Notes under the pieces: model-generated | The model's input: the letters and a program-made list of their open reading frames with translations, nothing else | What the model was told of the DNA's origin: nothing | The model's database searches: none | Position numbers and translations under genes: made by a program | Part shown: positions 8,595-16,988 of the stretch, one piece after another | How the letters are laid out: each line of letters opens with the position of its first letter | Numbering within the stretch: position 1 is the first letter of the stretch | NCBI RefSeq assembly: GCF_009938225.1 | Contig: NZ_AP019657.1 | Location: 2,294,001-2,358,000 of the forward strand | Source of the DNA: Vibrio ponticus | GTDB lineage: Bacteria; Pseudomonadota; Gammaproteobacteria; Enterobacterales; Vibrionaceae | Direction: 5' to 3' | DNA: 64,000 nt

Positions 8595-9527
8595 TTACTC
8601 AGGCTTAATATAGTGGAATGGCTGTCCGACGAGTGAACCTTGAGCCCCCTCTCGGTTGAGTGCACGCCCAATTTCAGTCATAGCTAACCAACGGTTCTCG
8701 CACCATAATGGCGAAAGCAGAGTTGGGCGACGCGCCGCTGATGAAACGCGATGATAAACCACCTCAGGTGGTGTCATACGAATCAGTTCACTCGCAATGG
8801 CTACGTATTCTTCTAGCTCAGGCGCTTCCAATTTACCCGCACGCCAAGCTTTTGCCATAGTGCTACCTTCAACGATATGTAAACCATGCAGTTTGATACC
8901 GTCCGTCCCAACCTCCAGCACTTGCTGCATGGTTTTCACGTTATCTTCACGAGTTTCGCGCGGTAAGCCGACAATTAAATGCGTGCAGACTTTAATCCCT
9001 AGCGCGCGAGCGCGTTGGGTAATTTCGGCATAACACTCGAAATCATGCCCGCGATTAATGCGTTTCAAGGTGTCGTTATTAGCAGTTTGTAAGCCCAGCT
9101 CGAGCCAAATCTCGTAACCTTGCTTGACATAATCAGACAGCAATTCAAGTACCGCATCAGGCACACAGTCAGGACGAGTGCCGACACACAAGCCAACGAT
9201 ATCGGCTGCCTTTAATGCTTCTTCATACATGTTTTTCAGAACCTGAACTTCCGCATAAGTGCTGGTGTAGGCTTGAAAGTAAGCGAGGTATTTTTTCGCG
9301 CGAGCAATTTCACCCGCCCGATCGATAAGCTGCTCTTGAATGCTTTTAACTTGCGTTTCTTCATCAGCAAAAGAAGCTACGTTACAGAAAGTACAACCAC
9401 CACGACCGATAGTGCCATCGCGGTTTGGGCAGCTAAATCCACCATGCAAAGTAAGCTTGTGAACCTTCTCTCCATAACGGCGATGTAAATCCTGACCTAT
9501 TGTATTGACCAATTCATGTAACTGCAT
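8595..9527 (-). CDS. yhcC: YhcC-family radical SAM protein
   Basis: Radical SAM enzyme of the TIGR01212/YhcC family; the reaction is unknown. The iron-sulfur motif is visible near the N-terminus, where CPNRDGTIGRGGCTFC supplies the three cluster cysteines. From ATG 9527 (MQLHELVNTIGQDLHRRYGE) it has 310 residues, like its E. coli homologue. The open frame extends to a TTG at 9551, which I reject because it runs into the Fur-like box. It is divergent from gltB, as in E. coli. Confidence 0.93.
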   Translation of the reverse strand: MQLHELVNTIGQDLHRRYGEKVHKLTLHGGFSCPNRDGTIGRGGCTFCNVASFADEETQVKSIQEQLIDRAGEIARAKKYLAYFQAYTSTYAEVQVLKNMYEEALKAADIVGLCVGTRPDCVPDAVLELLSDYVKQGYEIWLELGLQTANNDTLKRINRGHDFECYAEITQRARALGIKVCTHLIVGLPRETREDNVKTMQQVLEVGTDGIKLHGLHIVEGSTMAKAWRAGKLEAPELEEYVAIASELIRMTPPEVVYHRVSSAARRPTLLSPLWCENRWLAMTEIGRALNREGAQGSLVGQPFHYIKPE

Positions 9528-9540
9528 ATTAACCACTAAT

Positions 9541-9559
9541 GAGAATGACAATCATTAAG
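9541..9559. promoter_or_regulatory. Fur-like box upstream of yhcC
   Basis: GAGAATGACAATCATTAAG matches the 19-bp Fur consensus GATAATGATAATCATTATC at 15 positions. It ends 14 bp from the yhcC ATG on the minus strand, where it could block transcription. gltB starts 500 bp away on the other side. Judged by eye only. Confidence 0.55.
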
Positions 9560-9561
9560 AT

Positions 9562-9582
9562 TTGTGTAATTAAATTACACAA
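9562..9582. promoter_or_regulatory. 21-bp palindrome in the yhcC-gltB gap
   Basis: Arms TTGTGTAATT and AATTACACAA around one central A, immediately beside the Fur-like box. It has the form of a dimeric regulator's operator; I do not recognise the regulator. Confidence 0.5.
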
Positions 9583-10060
9583 TTTGTTGATTTTGAAATG
9601 AGTGCAATTTAACCAAAACTGCCAATTTGATCCCTATCACAAATCAATAAACATGCAATTAAACGTGCTTCAAACTGAATTTTAGGCAGAAAACAAACAT
9701 AAATCCTATTTTGCGCGCGAAAAAATTGCGCAACAACGCCGCGTTTTGATTGCATTTTAACCCGAAGAAATTGTAGGATACTTACAGATCTCACTTGCGC
9801 GGCGTATTCGCCAATAACAAAACTATCGGCAAGGAGAACGGTGATAGCCAGACCCCACCTAATAAATCACTACAAAAGTGATGCTGTAAATTGGATATCA
9901 CCAAGGATTGTCTTTCTCGCAACATTTTTCCTGTGAGAAAAGAAGGGAATCAAACCTGGTCAACCTCGAGCAGGTGCGAATTAAAACTATAAAAGGAAGT
10001 GACGCGCGATTAAGTTCGTTTGACGACAGTGCGTCCAAATTAGATTGGAAGGATGTATCT
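9583..10060. other. gltB upstream region
   Basis: 478 bp before the chosen gltB ATG. The gltB frame stays open to 9908, but that upstream part (rich in Ser, Arg and Lys) does not resemble glutamate synthase. It is more likely leader or promoter. No operator was recognised. Confidence 0.5.
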
Positions 10061-13000
10061 ATGGTAGATAGAGAGCAGAGCACCCAAGGTCTGTACACTC
10101 CTGAGTTGGAGCATGACGCTTGTGGTATCGGTTTTGTTGCTCACCTCAAAAACCGTAAATCACACGCAGTAGTAACTCAAGCACTCGATATGCTTGCTCG
10201 AATGGAACACCGTGGCGGTCAAGGTTGCGATCCATGCAGCGGCGACGGCGCAGGTATCCTACTGCAAAAACCTCATGAATTTCTTTTAGAAGAAGCGGTT
10301 AAGCTTGGGATTAAGCTCCCTTCTTTTGAAAAATACGGTGTAGGTGTGGTACTTTTCCCGAAAGATCAGCACAAACGCGAACAATGCAGAGATATTCTCG
10401 AGCGTAATGCGAAGCGCCTAGATCTTGAAGTGATTGGCTACCGAGTGTTGCCAACCGATAACTCAATGATCGGTGCCGACCCGCTAAGTACTGAGCCACA
10501 ATTTGAACACGTATTTATTACTGGTGGTCCAGGCACAACGCCAGAAGAGTTAGAACGTAAGCTGTATGTATTACGTAACTACACGGTTCGCGTATGTCTA
10601 GAGAGCGTGTCCAACATTGGTGATGATTTCTACATCAACTCAATGTCATACAAGACTCTGGTTTATAAAGGTCAGCTAACCACTGAGCAAGTACCGCAGT
10701 ACTTCTTAGATTTGCAGAACCCAACCATGGTGACGGCACTGGCGTTAGTTCACTCTCGCTTCTCAACCAATACATTCCCTAAATGGCGTCTAGCGCAGCC
10801 TTTCCGTTACATTGCCCACAATGGTGAAATTAACACTGTTCGCGGTAACTTAAACTGGATGAAAGCGCGTGAAGCAATTCTTGAATCAGAGTTGTTCACT
10901 CAAGCTGAAATCGACATGCTATTGCCTATCTGTCAAGAAGGCAGTTCAGACTCATCAAACTTCGACATGGCACTAGAGCTATTGGTGCTTTCCGGTCGTA
11001 GCTTGCCGCACGCATTAATGATGATGATCCCTGAAGCATGGCAAGAAAACAAAAACATGGATCCAACGCGTCGCGCATTCTATCAGTACCACGCGAACAT
11101 CATGGAACCATGGGATGGCCCTGCATCAGTATGTTTTACTGACGGCGTACAAGTAGGTGCTACGCTTGACCGTAACGGTCTGCGTCCATCACGTTACACA
11201 GTGACCAAAGATGACTTCCTCGTCATGGCGTCAGAGTCTGGTGTAGTAGATATCGCGCCAGAAAACGTTGAGTTCCGTGGTCGCCTGCAACCAGGTCGTA
11301 TCTTCGTTGCGGACCTTGAGCAAGGTCGCATAATCTCTGACGAAGAAGTCAAAGATTCTATCGCAACCGCTCAACCTTATGAGAAATGGGTTGAAGAGAA
11401 CCTGCTTAGCCTGAAAAAACTACCAGACGCAAGCAATCAGTTCAGCCAACCATCGCCTGAGCGCCTATTGCACCGTCAACAAGCGTTTGGTGTGAGCTCG
11501 GAAGAAGTGAACGAGATCATCGTGCCAATGGCTAACGATGGTAAAGAGCCTCTATCCGCAATGGGTGCCGACTGGCCACTAGCGGTACTTTCGCATCAAT
11601 CACAGCACCTATCTAACTACTTTAAGCAGTTGTTTGCGCAGGTTACCAACCCACCGATCGACCCGATTCGTGAGCGTATGGTAATGTCGCTGAATACTTA
11701 CCTAGGTAAGGATCAGAACCTACTAACCGAAACGCCGCAGCATTGTCAAAAAGTCGAGCTTGAATCACCAGTACTGGCTAACTCTGAACTAGAGAAGCTA
11801 CGTGCAATTGATAACGAGCACCTGCAAGCGAAAACGCTGGATATCGTATTCCAAGCCAGTGAAGATCAAGGCAAACTTGAGCGTGCACTAAAACGTATTT
11901 GCCAATACGCAGAAGACGCGGTTATTGATGGTTACTCTATCATCTTGCTAACCGACCGCGCGGTGAACTCAAACCACGCGGCTATTCCAGCGATGCTGGC
12001 GGTCGGTGCAGTGCACCACCATCTAATCCGCAAAGGTCTACGTGCCAAGTGTGACATCGTGGTTGAAACCGGTGATGCACGTGAAACACACCACTTTGCG
12101 ACACTACTAGGCTACGGTGCGAACGCAGTTAACCCTTACTTGGTTATCGAAACCATCATTGAGCTGCAACGCACTAAGAAACTTGATCCACAAGCGAACC
12201 CGCGTGATTTGTTCGACAACTACCGTAAAGCAGTCAACGGCGGACTACTCAAAATCTTCTCGAAGATGGGTATCTCTACGCTGCAGTCTTACCATGGTGC
12301 ACAGATTTTTGAAGCGCTTGGTATTCACAAATCCGTGGTCGATAAATACTTCACAGGTACGGTATCGCGCATCCAAGGTCTCACTCTGGATGATATCGCC
12401 AAAGAAGTACTGATCCGCCACCGCTTTGGTTACCCGCAACGTGACATCCCAATCCAAGTTCTGGATGTGGGTGGTGTTTACCAGTGGAAACAGCGTGGTG
12501 AAAAACACCTATTTAACCCAGAAACCATCTCTTTGCTGCAGGAGTCAACGCGTAATAAGAACTACGATCAGTTCAAGCAATACGCTGCCGCCGTTGATAA
12601 GCAAGGTGACAATGCCGTTACCCTACGTAGCCAGCTAGAGTTTATTAAAAACCCAGCCGGTTCGGTTCCACTTGCTGAAGTTGAACCAATTGAGAGCATC
12701 GTAAAACGCTTTGCCACTGGCGCAATGTCGTTTGGTTCGATCTCTTACGAAGCGCACTCAACCCTTGCTGTAGCGATGAACCGCCTTGGCGCGAAGTCGA
12801 ACTCAGGTGAAGGTGGTGAAGACCCAATCCGCTTTGAACCAAAAGAAAATGGTGACTGGGAACGCTCAGCAATCAAACAGGTAGCATCAGGTCGTTTCGG
12901 CGTAACCTCTTACTATCTAACCAACGCTGAAGAGCTACAAATCAAAATGGCTCAAGGCGCGAAGCCAGGTGAAGGTGGTCAGCTACCAGGCGATAAAGTC

Positions 13001-14599
13001 GATGACTGGATCGGGGCGACTCGTCACTCCACTCCTGGGGTAGGTCTGATTTCTCCACCGCCACACCACGACATATACTCAATCGAAGATTTGGCACAGC
13101 TCATCTACGATTTGAAAAACGCTAACCGTAAAGGTCGCGTTAACGTCAAACTAGTTTCAGAAGCAGGTGTAGGTACCATCGCTTCAGGTGTAGCGAAAGC
13201 GAAAGCTGACGTAGTACTGATCGCTGGTTTTGATGGTGGTACAGGCGCATCACCAATGTCTTCAATCCGTCATACCGGTCTTCCTTGGGAACTTGGTTTA
13301 GCTGAAACTCACCAAACGCTACTGAAAAACGGTCTACGTAACCGCATCGTTGTTCAAGCAGATGGTCAGATGAAGACACCACGTGACCTTGCTGTTGCAA
13401 CACTGTTAGGCGCGGAAGAATGGGGCGTAGCAACCGCAGCACTTGTGGTTGAAGGCTGTATCATGATGCGTAAGTGTCATAAGAACACCTGTCCTGTAGG
13501 TATCGCAACGCAGAACAAGACGCTACGTGAACGCTTTGATGGTCGCGTAGAAGATGTTGTGACCTTCTTCCAATACATGGCTGAAGGCCTGCGTGAAATC
13601 ATGGCAGAACTTGGCTTCCGCACTATCGATGAGATGGTCGGTCAAGGTAAGAAACTGAAAGTTCGCCAAGACGTATCACATTGGAAATACAAGAACCTAG
13701 ATCTAACGCCAGTGCTTCACGTTGAAGAAGCGCGTGCGGAAGACGGTATCTTCTGTCAAACCCAACAAAACCATAACCTTGAGTCGGTACTGGATCGCCA
13801 GCTTATTCAAGCCGCAATTCCTGCGCTAGAAAAAGGCGAAGCGGTCACGGCTGAGTTCCCAATCGTCAACACGGACCGCTCGGCGGGCACAATGTTGTCG
13901 AATGAAATCTCGAAAGTATACAAAGATAACGGTCTACCTCAGCCAATGAACGTCAAGTTCAAAGGCTCTGCGGGTCAATCATTCGGTGCTTTCCTTGCTA
14001 AGGGCGTTAAGTTCGAAGTGGAAGGTGATGCCAACGATTACTGGGGCAAAGGCCTTTCTGGCGGTACGCTAGTACTTTACCCAGACGCCAACTCAAGCAT
14101 TGTCGCGGAAGATAACATCGTGGTCGGTAACGTATGTTTCTACGGTGCAACCTCAGGTGAGTCTTTCATCCGCGGTCTTGCTGGTGAGCGTTTCTGTGTA
14201 CGTAACTCCGGCGCGAAAGTCGTGGTTGAAGGTGTGGGTGACCACGGTTGTGAATACATGACCGGTGGTGTGGCGATTATCCTTGGTTCGACTGGACGTA
14301 ACTTTGCTGCGGGTATGAGTGGCGGTGTAGCTTACGTTTGGGATAAATCAGGTGATTTTGAATCAAAACTCAACCCTGAACTGGTTGACCTCGATCCAAT
14401 CGAGCAAGAAGACAAAGACCTACTACTCGACATGCTGAGTAAGCATGTTCAGTTCACAGGAAGTGAAGTGGCTCAGTCTTTCCTAGACAATTTTGAAGTA
14501 AGCCTAGAGAGCATGGTGAAAGTAATGCCACGTGACTACAAAGCCGTACTTCAAAAGCGTAAGGCTGAAGCAGAACAAAAAGAAGCGGAGGCAGTGTAA
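10061..14599 (+). CDS. gltB: GltB, NADPH glutamate synthase large subunit
   Basis: Makes two glutamates from glutamine and 2-oxoglutarate, with electrons delivered by GltD. The chosen ATG at 10061 has GGAAGGA 8 bases upstream and leaves a 20-residue propeptide before the catalytic Cys21 (LEHDACGIGF), the normal arrangement. Total 1512 residues. In order: glutaminase domain (about 21-430), central domain, FMN domain starting near FATGAMSFGS (about 884), [3Fe-4S] cysteines C1133, C1139, C1144 with the standard C-x5-C-x4-C spacing, then the C-terminal beta-helix. The stop overlaps the gltD ATG by one base. Confidence 0.98.
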   Translation: MVDREQSTQGLYTPELEHDACGIGFVAHLKNRKSHAVVTQALDMLARMEHRGGQGCDPCSGDGAGILLQKPHEFLLEEAVKLGIKLPSFEKYGVGVVLFPKDQHKREQCRDILERNAKRLDLEVIGYRVLPTDNSMIGADPLSTEPQFEHVFITGGPGTTPEELERKLYVLRNYTVRVCLESVSNIGDDFYINSMSYKTLVYKGQLTTEQVPQYFLDLQNPTMVTALALVHSRFSTNTFPKWRLAQPFRYIAHNGEINTVRGNLNWMKAREAILESELFTQAEIDMLLPICQEGSSDSSNFDMALELLVLSGRSLPHALMMMIPEAWQENKNMDPTRRAFYQYHANIMEPWDGPASVCFTDGVQVGATLDRNGLRPSRYTVTKDDFLVMASESGVVDIAPENVEFRGRLQPGRIFVADLEQGRIISDEEVKDSIATAQPYEKWVEENLLSLKKLPDASNQFSQPSPERLLHRQQAFGVSSEEVNEIIVPMANDGKEPLSAMGADWPLAVLSHQSQHLSNYFKQLFAQVTNPPIDPIRERMVMSLNTYLGKDQNLLTETPQHCQKVELESPVLANSELEKLRAIDNEHLQAKTLDIVFQASEDQGKLERALKRICQYAEDAVIDGYSIILLTDRAVNSNHAAIPAMLAVGAVHHHLIRKGLRAKCDIVVETGDARETHHFATLLGYGANAVNPYLVIETIIELQRTKKLDPQANPRDLFDNYRKAVNGGLLKIFSKMGISTLQSYHGAQIFEALGIHKSVVDKYFTGTVSRIQGLTLDDIAKEVLIRHRFGYPQRDIPIQVLDVGGVYQWKQRGEKHLFNPETISLLQESTRNKNYDQFKQYAAAVDKQGDNAVTLRSQLEFIKNPAGSVPLAEVEPIESIVKRFATGAMSFGSISYEAHSTLAVAMNRLGAKSNSGEGGEDPIRFEPKENGDWERSAIKQVASGRFGVTSYYLTNAEELQIKMAQGAKPGEGGQLPGDKVDDWIGATRHSTPGVGLISPPPHHDIYSIEDLAQLIYDLKNANRKGRVNVKLVSEAGVGTIASGVAKAKADVVLIAGFDGGTGASPMSSIRHTGLPWELGLAETHQTLLKNGLRNRIVVQADGQMKTPRDLAVATLLGAEEWGVATAALVVEGCIMMRKCHKNTCPVGIATQNKTLRERFDGRVEDVVTFFQYMAEGLREIMAELGFRTIDEMVGQGKKLKVRQDVSHWKYKNLDLTPVLHVEEARAEDGIFCQTQQNHNLESVLDRQLIQAAIPALEKGEAVTAEFPIVNTDRSAGTMLSNEISKVYKDNGLPQPMNVKFKGSAGQSFGAFLAKGVKFEVEGDANDYWGKGLSGGTLVLYPDANSSIVAEDNIVVGNVCFYGATSGESFIRGLAGERFCVRNSGAKVVVEGVGDHGCEYMTGGVAIILGSTGRNFAAGMSGGVAYVWDKSGDFESKLNPELVDLDPIEQEDKDLLLDMLSKHVQFTGSEVAQSFLDNFEVSLESMVKVMPRDYKAVLQKRKAEAEQKEAEAV

Positions 14600-16068
14600 T
14601 GGGTAAGCCTACTGGATTTTTAGAGCATGGTCGTGAACTCCCGCAGAAAATCGACCCGCAAGAGCGTATTAAGAACAACAAAGAGTTCGTTCTCAATGAG
14701 GAATTTGGTGACAAGATCAACACGCAAGCTTCTCGCTGTATGGACTGTGGCGTGCCGTTTTGTCATAACGGCTGCCCTATCGGCAACATCATCCCAGAAT
14801 TTAACGATGCGGTTTACCGTGACAGCTGGGAAGAAGCTTGGAACATTCTAAGCTCGACCAATAACTTCCCTGAATTTACTGGTCGTGTTTGCCCGGCTCC
14901 ATGTGAAAGTGCGTGTGTACTTGGGATTAACCAAGATCCAATCACTATCTGTAACATTGAGAAAACCATTGTTGAGACCGCGTACCGTGAAGGCTACGCG
15001 AAACCAAAAACACCACGTACTCGCACGGGTAAAACCGTGGCAATCATCGGCTCAGGTCCGGCAGGGTTATCTGCTGCTGAGCAGCTTAATAGTGCTGGTC
15101 ACTCAGTCACTGTGTTTGAGCGTGATGAAAAAGTGGGTGGTCTACTGCGCTTTGGTATTCCAGACTTTAAGCTAGGTATGGACATCATTGACCGTAAAAT
15201 CAACTTAATGGCAGAAGCCGGCGTTGAGTTCAAAGTCAACCAACATATCGGTGTCGATGTTAACGCACAGCAACTGCGTCAAGAGTTTGATGTGGTGCTA
15301 CTGACTGGCGGATCTACGGTACCGCGCGATCTACCTGTTCCTGGCCGCGAACTAAATGGTGTCTACTTTGCGATGCAGTTCCTTTCGCAAAACAACCGCC
15401 GTGCTAACGACATGGATCTTAAGACGGAAGAAATTCACGCTAAAGATAAACATGTCGTGGTGATTGGTGGTGGTGACACGGGTTCTGACTGTGTGGGTAC
15501 TTCAAACCGTCATGGAGCGAAGAGCATCACTCAAGTTGAAATCATGCCGATCCCGCCAGAGAAGCGCCCAGCGAATATGCCTTGGCCGCAATACCCAATG
15601 ATCATGCGCACTTCAACATCTCATGAAGAAGGCGTTGATCGTCACTGGAACATCTTAACTAAAGAGTTTGTCGGTAACGAGCACGGTGAAGTAACCGGTC
15701 TGCGTATCGCTGACATCGTATGGGAAGATCCAAAACCAGGTGAGCGTCCAGGCTTTAAAGAAGTTGAAGGCAGTGAGCGTGTGATCCCTTGTGATATGGC
15801 GTTCCTCGCGATGGGCTTCTTACACCCTGAGCCACATGGTGTACTTGCACAACTTGACATCGCATTGGATGATCGCGGCAACGTGGCAACCACTGACTTT
15901 GCGACCAACCAACCTGGCGTGTTTGCTGCTGGTGACATGCGTACTGGTCAATCGTTGGTTGTACGTTGTATCAACGAAGGTCGTGAGTCTGCTCGCGCTG
16001 TTGACGAGTACCTAATGGGTGGCACCAACCTAGAAGCGAAAGCAAAATCACTGATGCTTTCTGCTTAA
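14599..16068 (+). CDS. gltD: GltD, NADPH glutamate synthase small subunit
   Basis: Flavoprotein of 489 residues that moves electrons from NADPH through FAD and two [4Fe-4S] clusters to GltB. Cluster cysteines are visible in CMDCGVPFCHNGCPIGN and CPAPCESAC (residues about 47-110). The FAD site is AIIGSGPAGLSAAE and the NADPH site is VVIGGGDTGSDC. Its ATG overlaps the gltB stop, so the two are translationally coupled. A hairpin and a strong terminator follow. Confidence 0.98.
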   Translation: MGKPTGFLEHGRELPQKIDPQERIKNNKEFVLNEEFGDKINTQASRCMDCGVPFCHNGCPIGNIIPEFNDAVYRDSWEEAWNILSSTNNFPEFTGRVCPAPCESACVLGINQDPITICNIEKTIVETAYREGYAKPKTPRTRTGKTVAIIGSGPAGLSAAEQLNSAGHSVTVFERDEKVGGLLRFGIPDFKLGMDIIDRKINLMAEAGVEFKVNQHIGVDVNAQQLRQEFDVVLLTGGSTVPRDLPVPGRELNGVYFAMQFLSQNNRRANDMDLKTEEIHAKDKHVVVIGGGDTGSDCVGTSNRHGAKSITQVEIMPIPPEKRPANMPWPQYPMIMRTSTSHEEGVDRHWNILTKEFVGNEHGEVTGLRIADIVWEDPKPGERPGFKEVEGSERVIPCDMAFLAMGFLHPEPHGVLAQLDIALDDRGNVATTDFATNQPGVFAAGDMRTGQSLVVRCINEGRESARAVDEYLMGGTNLEAKAKSLMLSA

Positions 16069-16076
16069 TAAAATTT

Positions 16077-16100
16077 GGCGAGAAGCTACCATTTCTCGCC
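16077..16100 (+). terminator. Hairpin after gltD
   Basis: Stem GGCGAGAA/TTCTCGCC with an 8-base loop and no long T run. It may protect the 3' end of the gltBD mRNA ahead of the stronger terminator at 16122. Confidence 0.5.
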
Positions 16101-16121
16101 ATTTACCTTCCATTTTAGTTT

Positions 16122-16146
16122 GACCAGCCTAGCGCTGGTCTTTTTT
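16122..16146 (+). terminator. Terminator of gltBD
   Basis: GACCAGC, a 5-base loop, GCTGGTC, then six Ts. A classic intrinsic terminator. Confidence 0.85.
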
Positions 16147-16256
16147 CGCCCTCATCACATGCCACACCGTCAAACTCTTTATACACTTGGTTATAGTGAT
16201 CAGTTTGACTATAGTTGCGTATAGAGTAATCACACTAAACCATTCGGAAGAGTAAA

Positions 16257-16688
16257 ATGAAAACTACTTTCGCAGTCATTATCGCCACTGTCGTACTTTC
16301 AGGATGCAGCCAAGGAGCCAGAGCCATGACGAAAAAAATTGATCAAGTCTGCGCTGATAAACCCAACTGTGTTTCAACCTTAGATCAACGAGAGAAATTT
16401 CAACTCGCTCCATTCACGATCAAAGACAATGTGACCATTGAGCAAATTGAAACCGTGGCACTAAGCTTACCAGGTGCGAAAACAGCCGCTCATGAAGGCA
16501 ATTATCTACGTATTGAGTGCACCTCAAAAATCATGCGCTTTGTTGATGATTTAGAGCTAGAAATAAGAGGCAACCAATTACTCGTCCGCTCAGAATCTCG
16601 CGTGGGTTACTCTGATTTTGGCGTCAATCGCAAGCGAGGTGAACAGCTTCGAACTGGGCTCGAGAAAGCTGGATTGCTCGAAAACTAA
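16257..16688 (+). CDS. DUF1499 lipoprotein
   Basis: A 143-residue predicted lipoprotein. The signal peptide MKTTFAVIIATVVLSGC has lipobox LSGC with Cys17. DUF1499 features are the PNCVST motif (residues about 36-41) and the later LRIECTSKIMRFVDDLELEI core. The family function is unknown. It is monocistronic, lying between the gltBD terminator and its own terminator. Confidence 0.88.
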   Translation: MKTTFAVIIATVVLSGCSQGARAMTKKIDQVCADKPNCVSTLDQREKFQLAPFTIKDNVTIEQIETVALSLPGAKTAAHEGNYLRIECTSKIMRFVDDLELEIRGNQLLVRSESRVGYSDFGVNRKRGEQLRTGLEKAGLLEN

Positions 16689-16717
16689 TCGCTCAATAAC
16701 AACCACCTGATACCGAA

Positions 16718-16743
16718 AAACGCCTACTTTTGATTAGGCGTTT
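16718..16743 (+). terminator. Hairpin after DUF1499 gene
   Basis: Perfect 9-bp stem AAACGCCTA/TAGGCGTTT with an 8-base loop. Its T tail is short. It separates this gene from the second glutamate synthase unit. Confidence 0.6.
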
Positions 16744-16855
16744 AAGTTAATTCCCCTCCTGTAACTCCCCCTCAAACGGATTGATTCACGCTCTAACAGT
16801 GACCAATCATTAGGCGATCTTTATCACGCGACACTTGCGATAAACCACCTCTCAT

Positions 16856-16897
16856 GATAATTATAATTACTCACAAAAGAGAATGGGAATTATTCTT
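16856..16897. promoter_or_regulatory. Two tandem Fur-like boxes upstream of the second glutamate synthase
   Basis: GATAATTATAATTACTCAC (16856-16874) matches the Fur consensus at 14 of 19 positions. GAGAATGGGAATTATTCTT (16879-16897) matches at 13 of 19 and is itself a dyad. They end about 90 bp before the start codon. The area is AT-rich, so chance matches are possible. Confidence 0.4.
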
Positions 16898-16988
16898 ACT
16901 AAAAATAACAACAAATAATGGCACTGTAGTGATACAAGCCAATGGACTCAGCAGCAATCAAGCTGCTAGCAATCAAGGAAAAGATCGA

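Noticed and set aside
9908..10060. N-terminal extension of GltB by 51 residues
   Set aside because: The extension is unlike the family; the ATG at 10061 has a good ribosome site and gives the normal propeptide before Cys21.
16830..16850. Sigma-54 promoter before the atypical glutamate synthase (CACGCGACACTTGC)
   Set aside because: The essential GG of the -24 element is missing.
16854..16988. N-terminal extension of the atypical GltB by 45 residues
   Set aside because: The codons overlap the Fur-like boxes, and ATG 16989 with AAGGAAAAG gives a short propeptide before Cys18.
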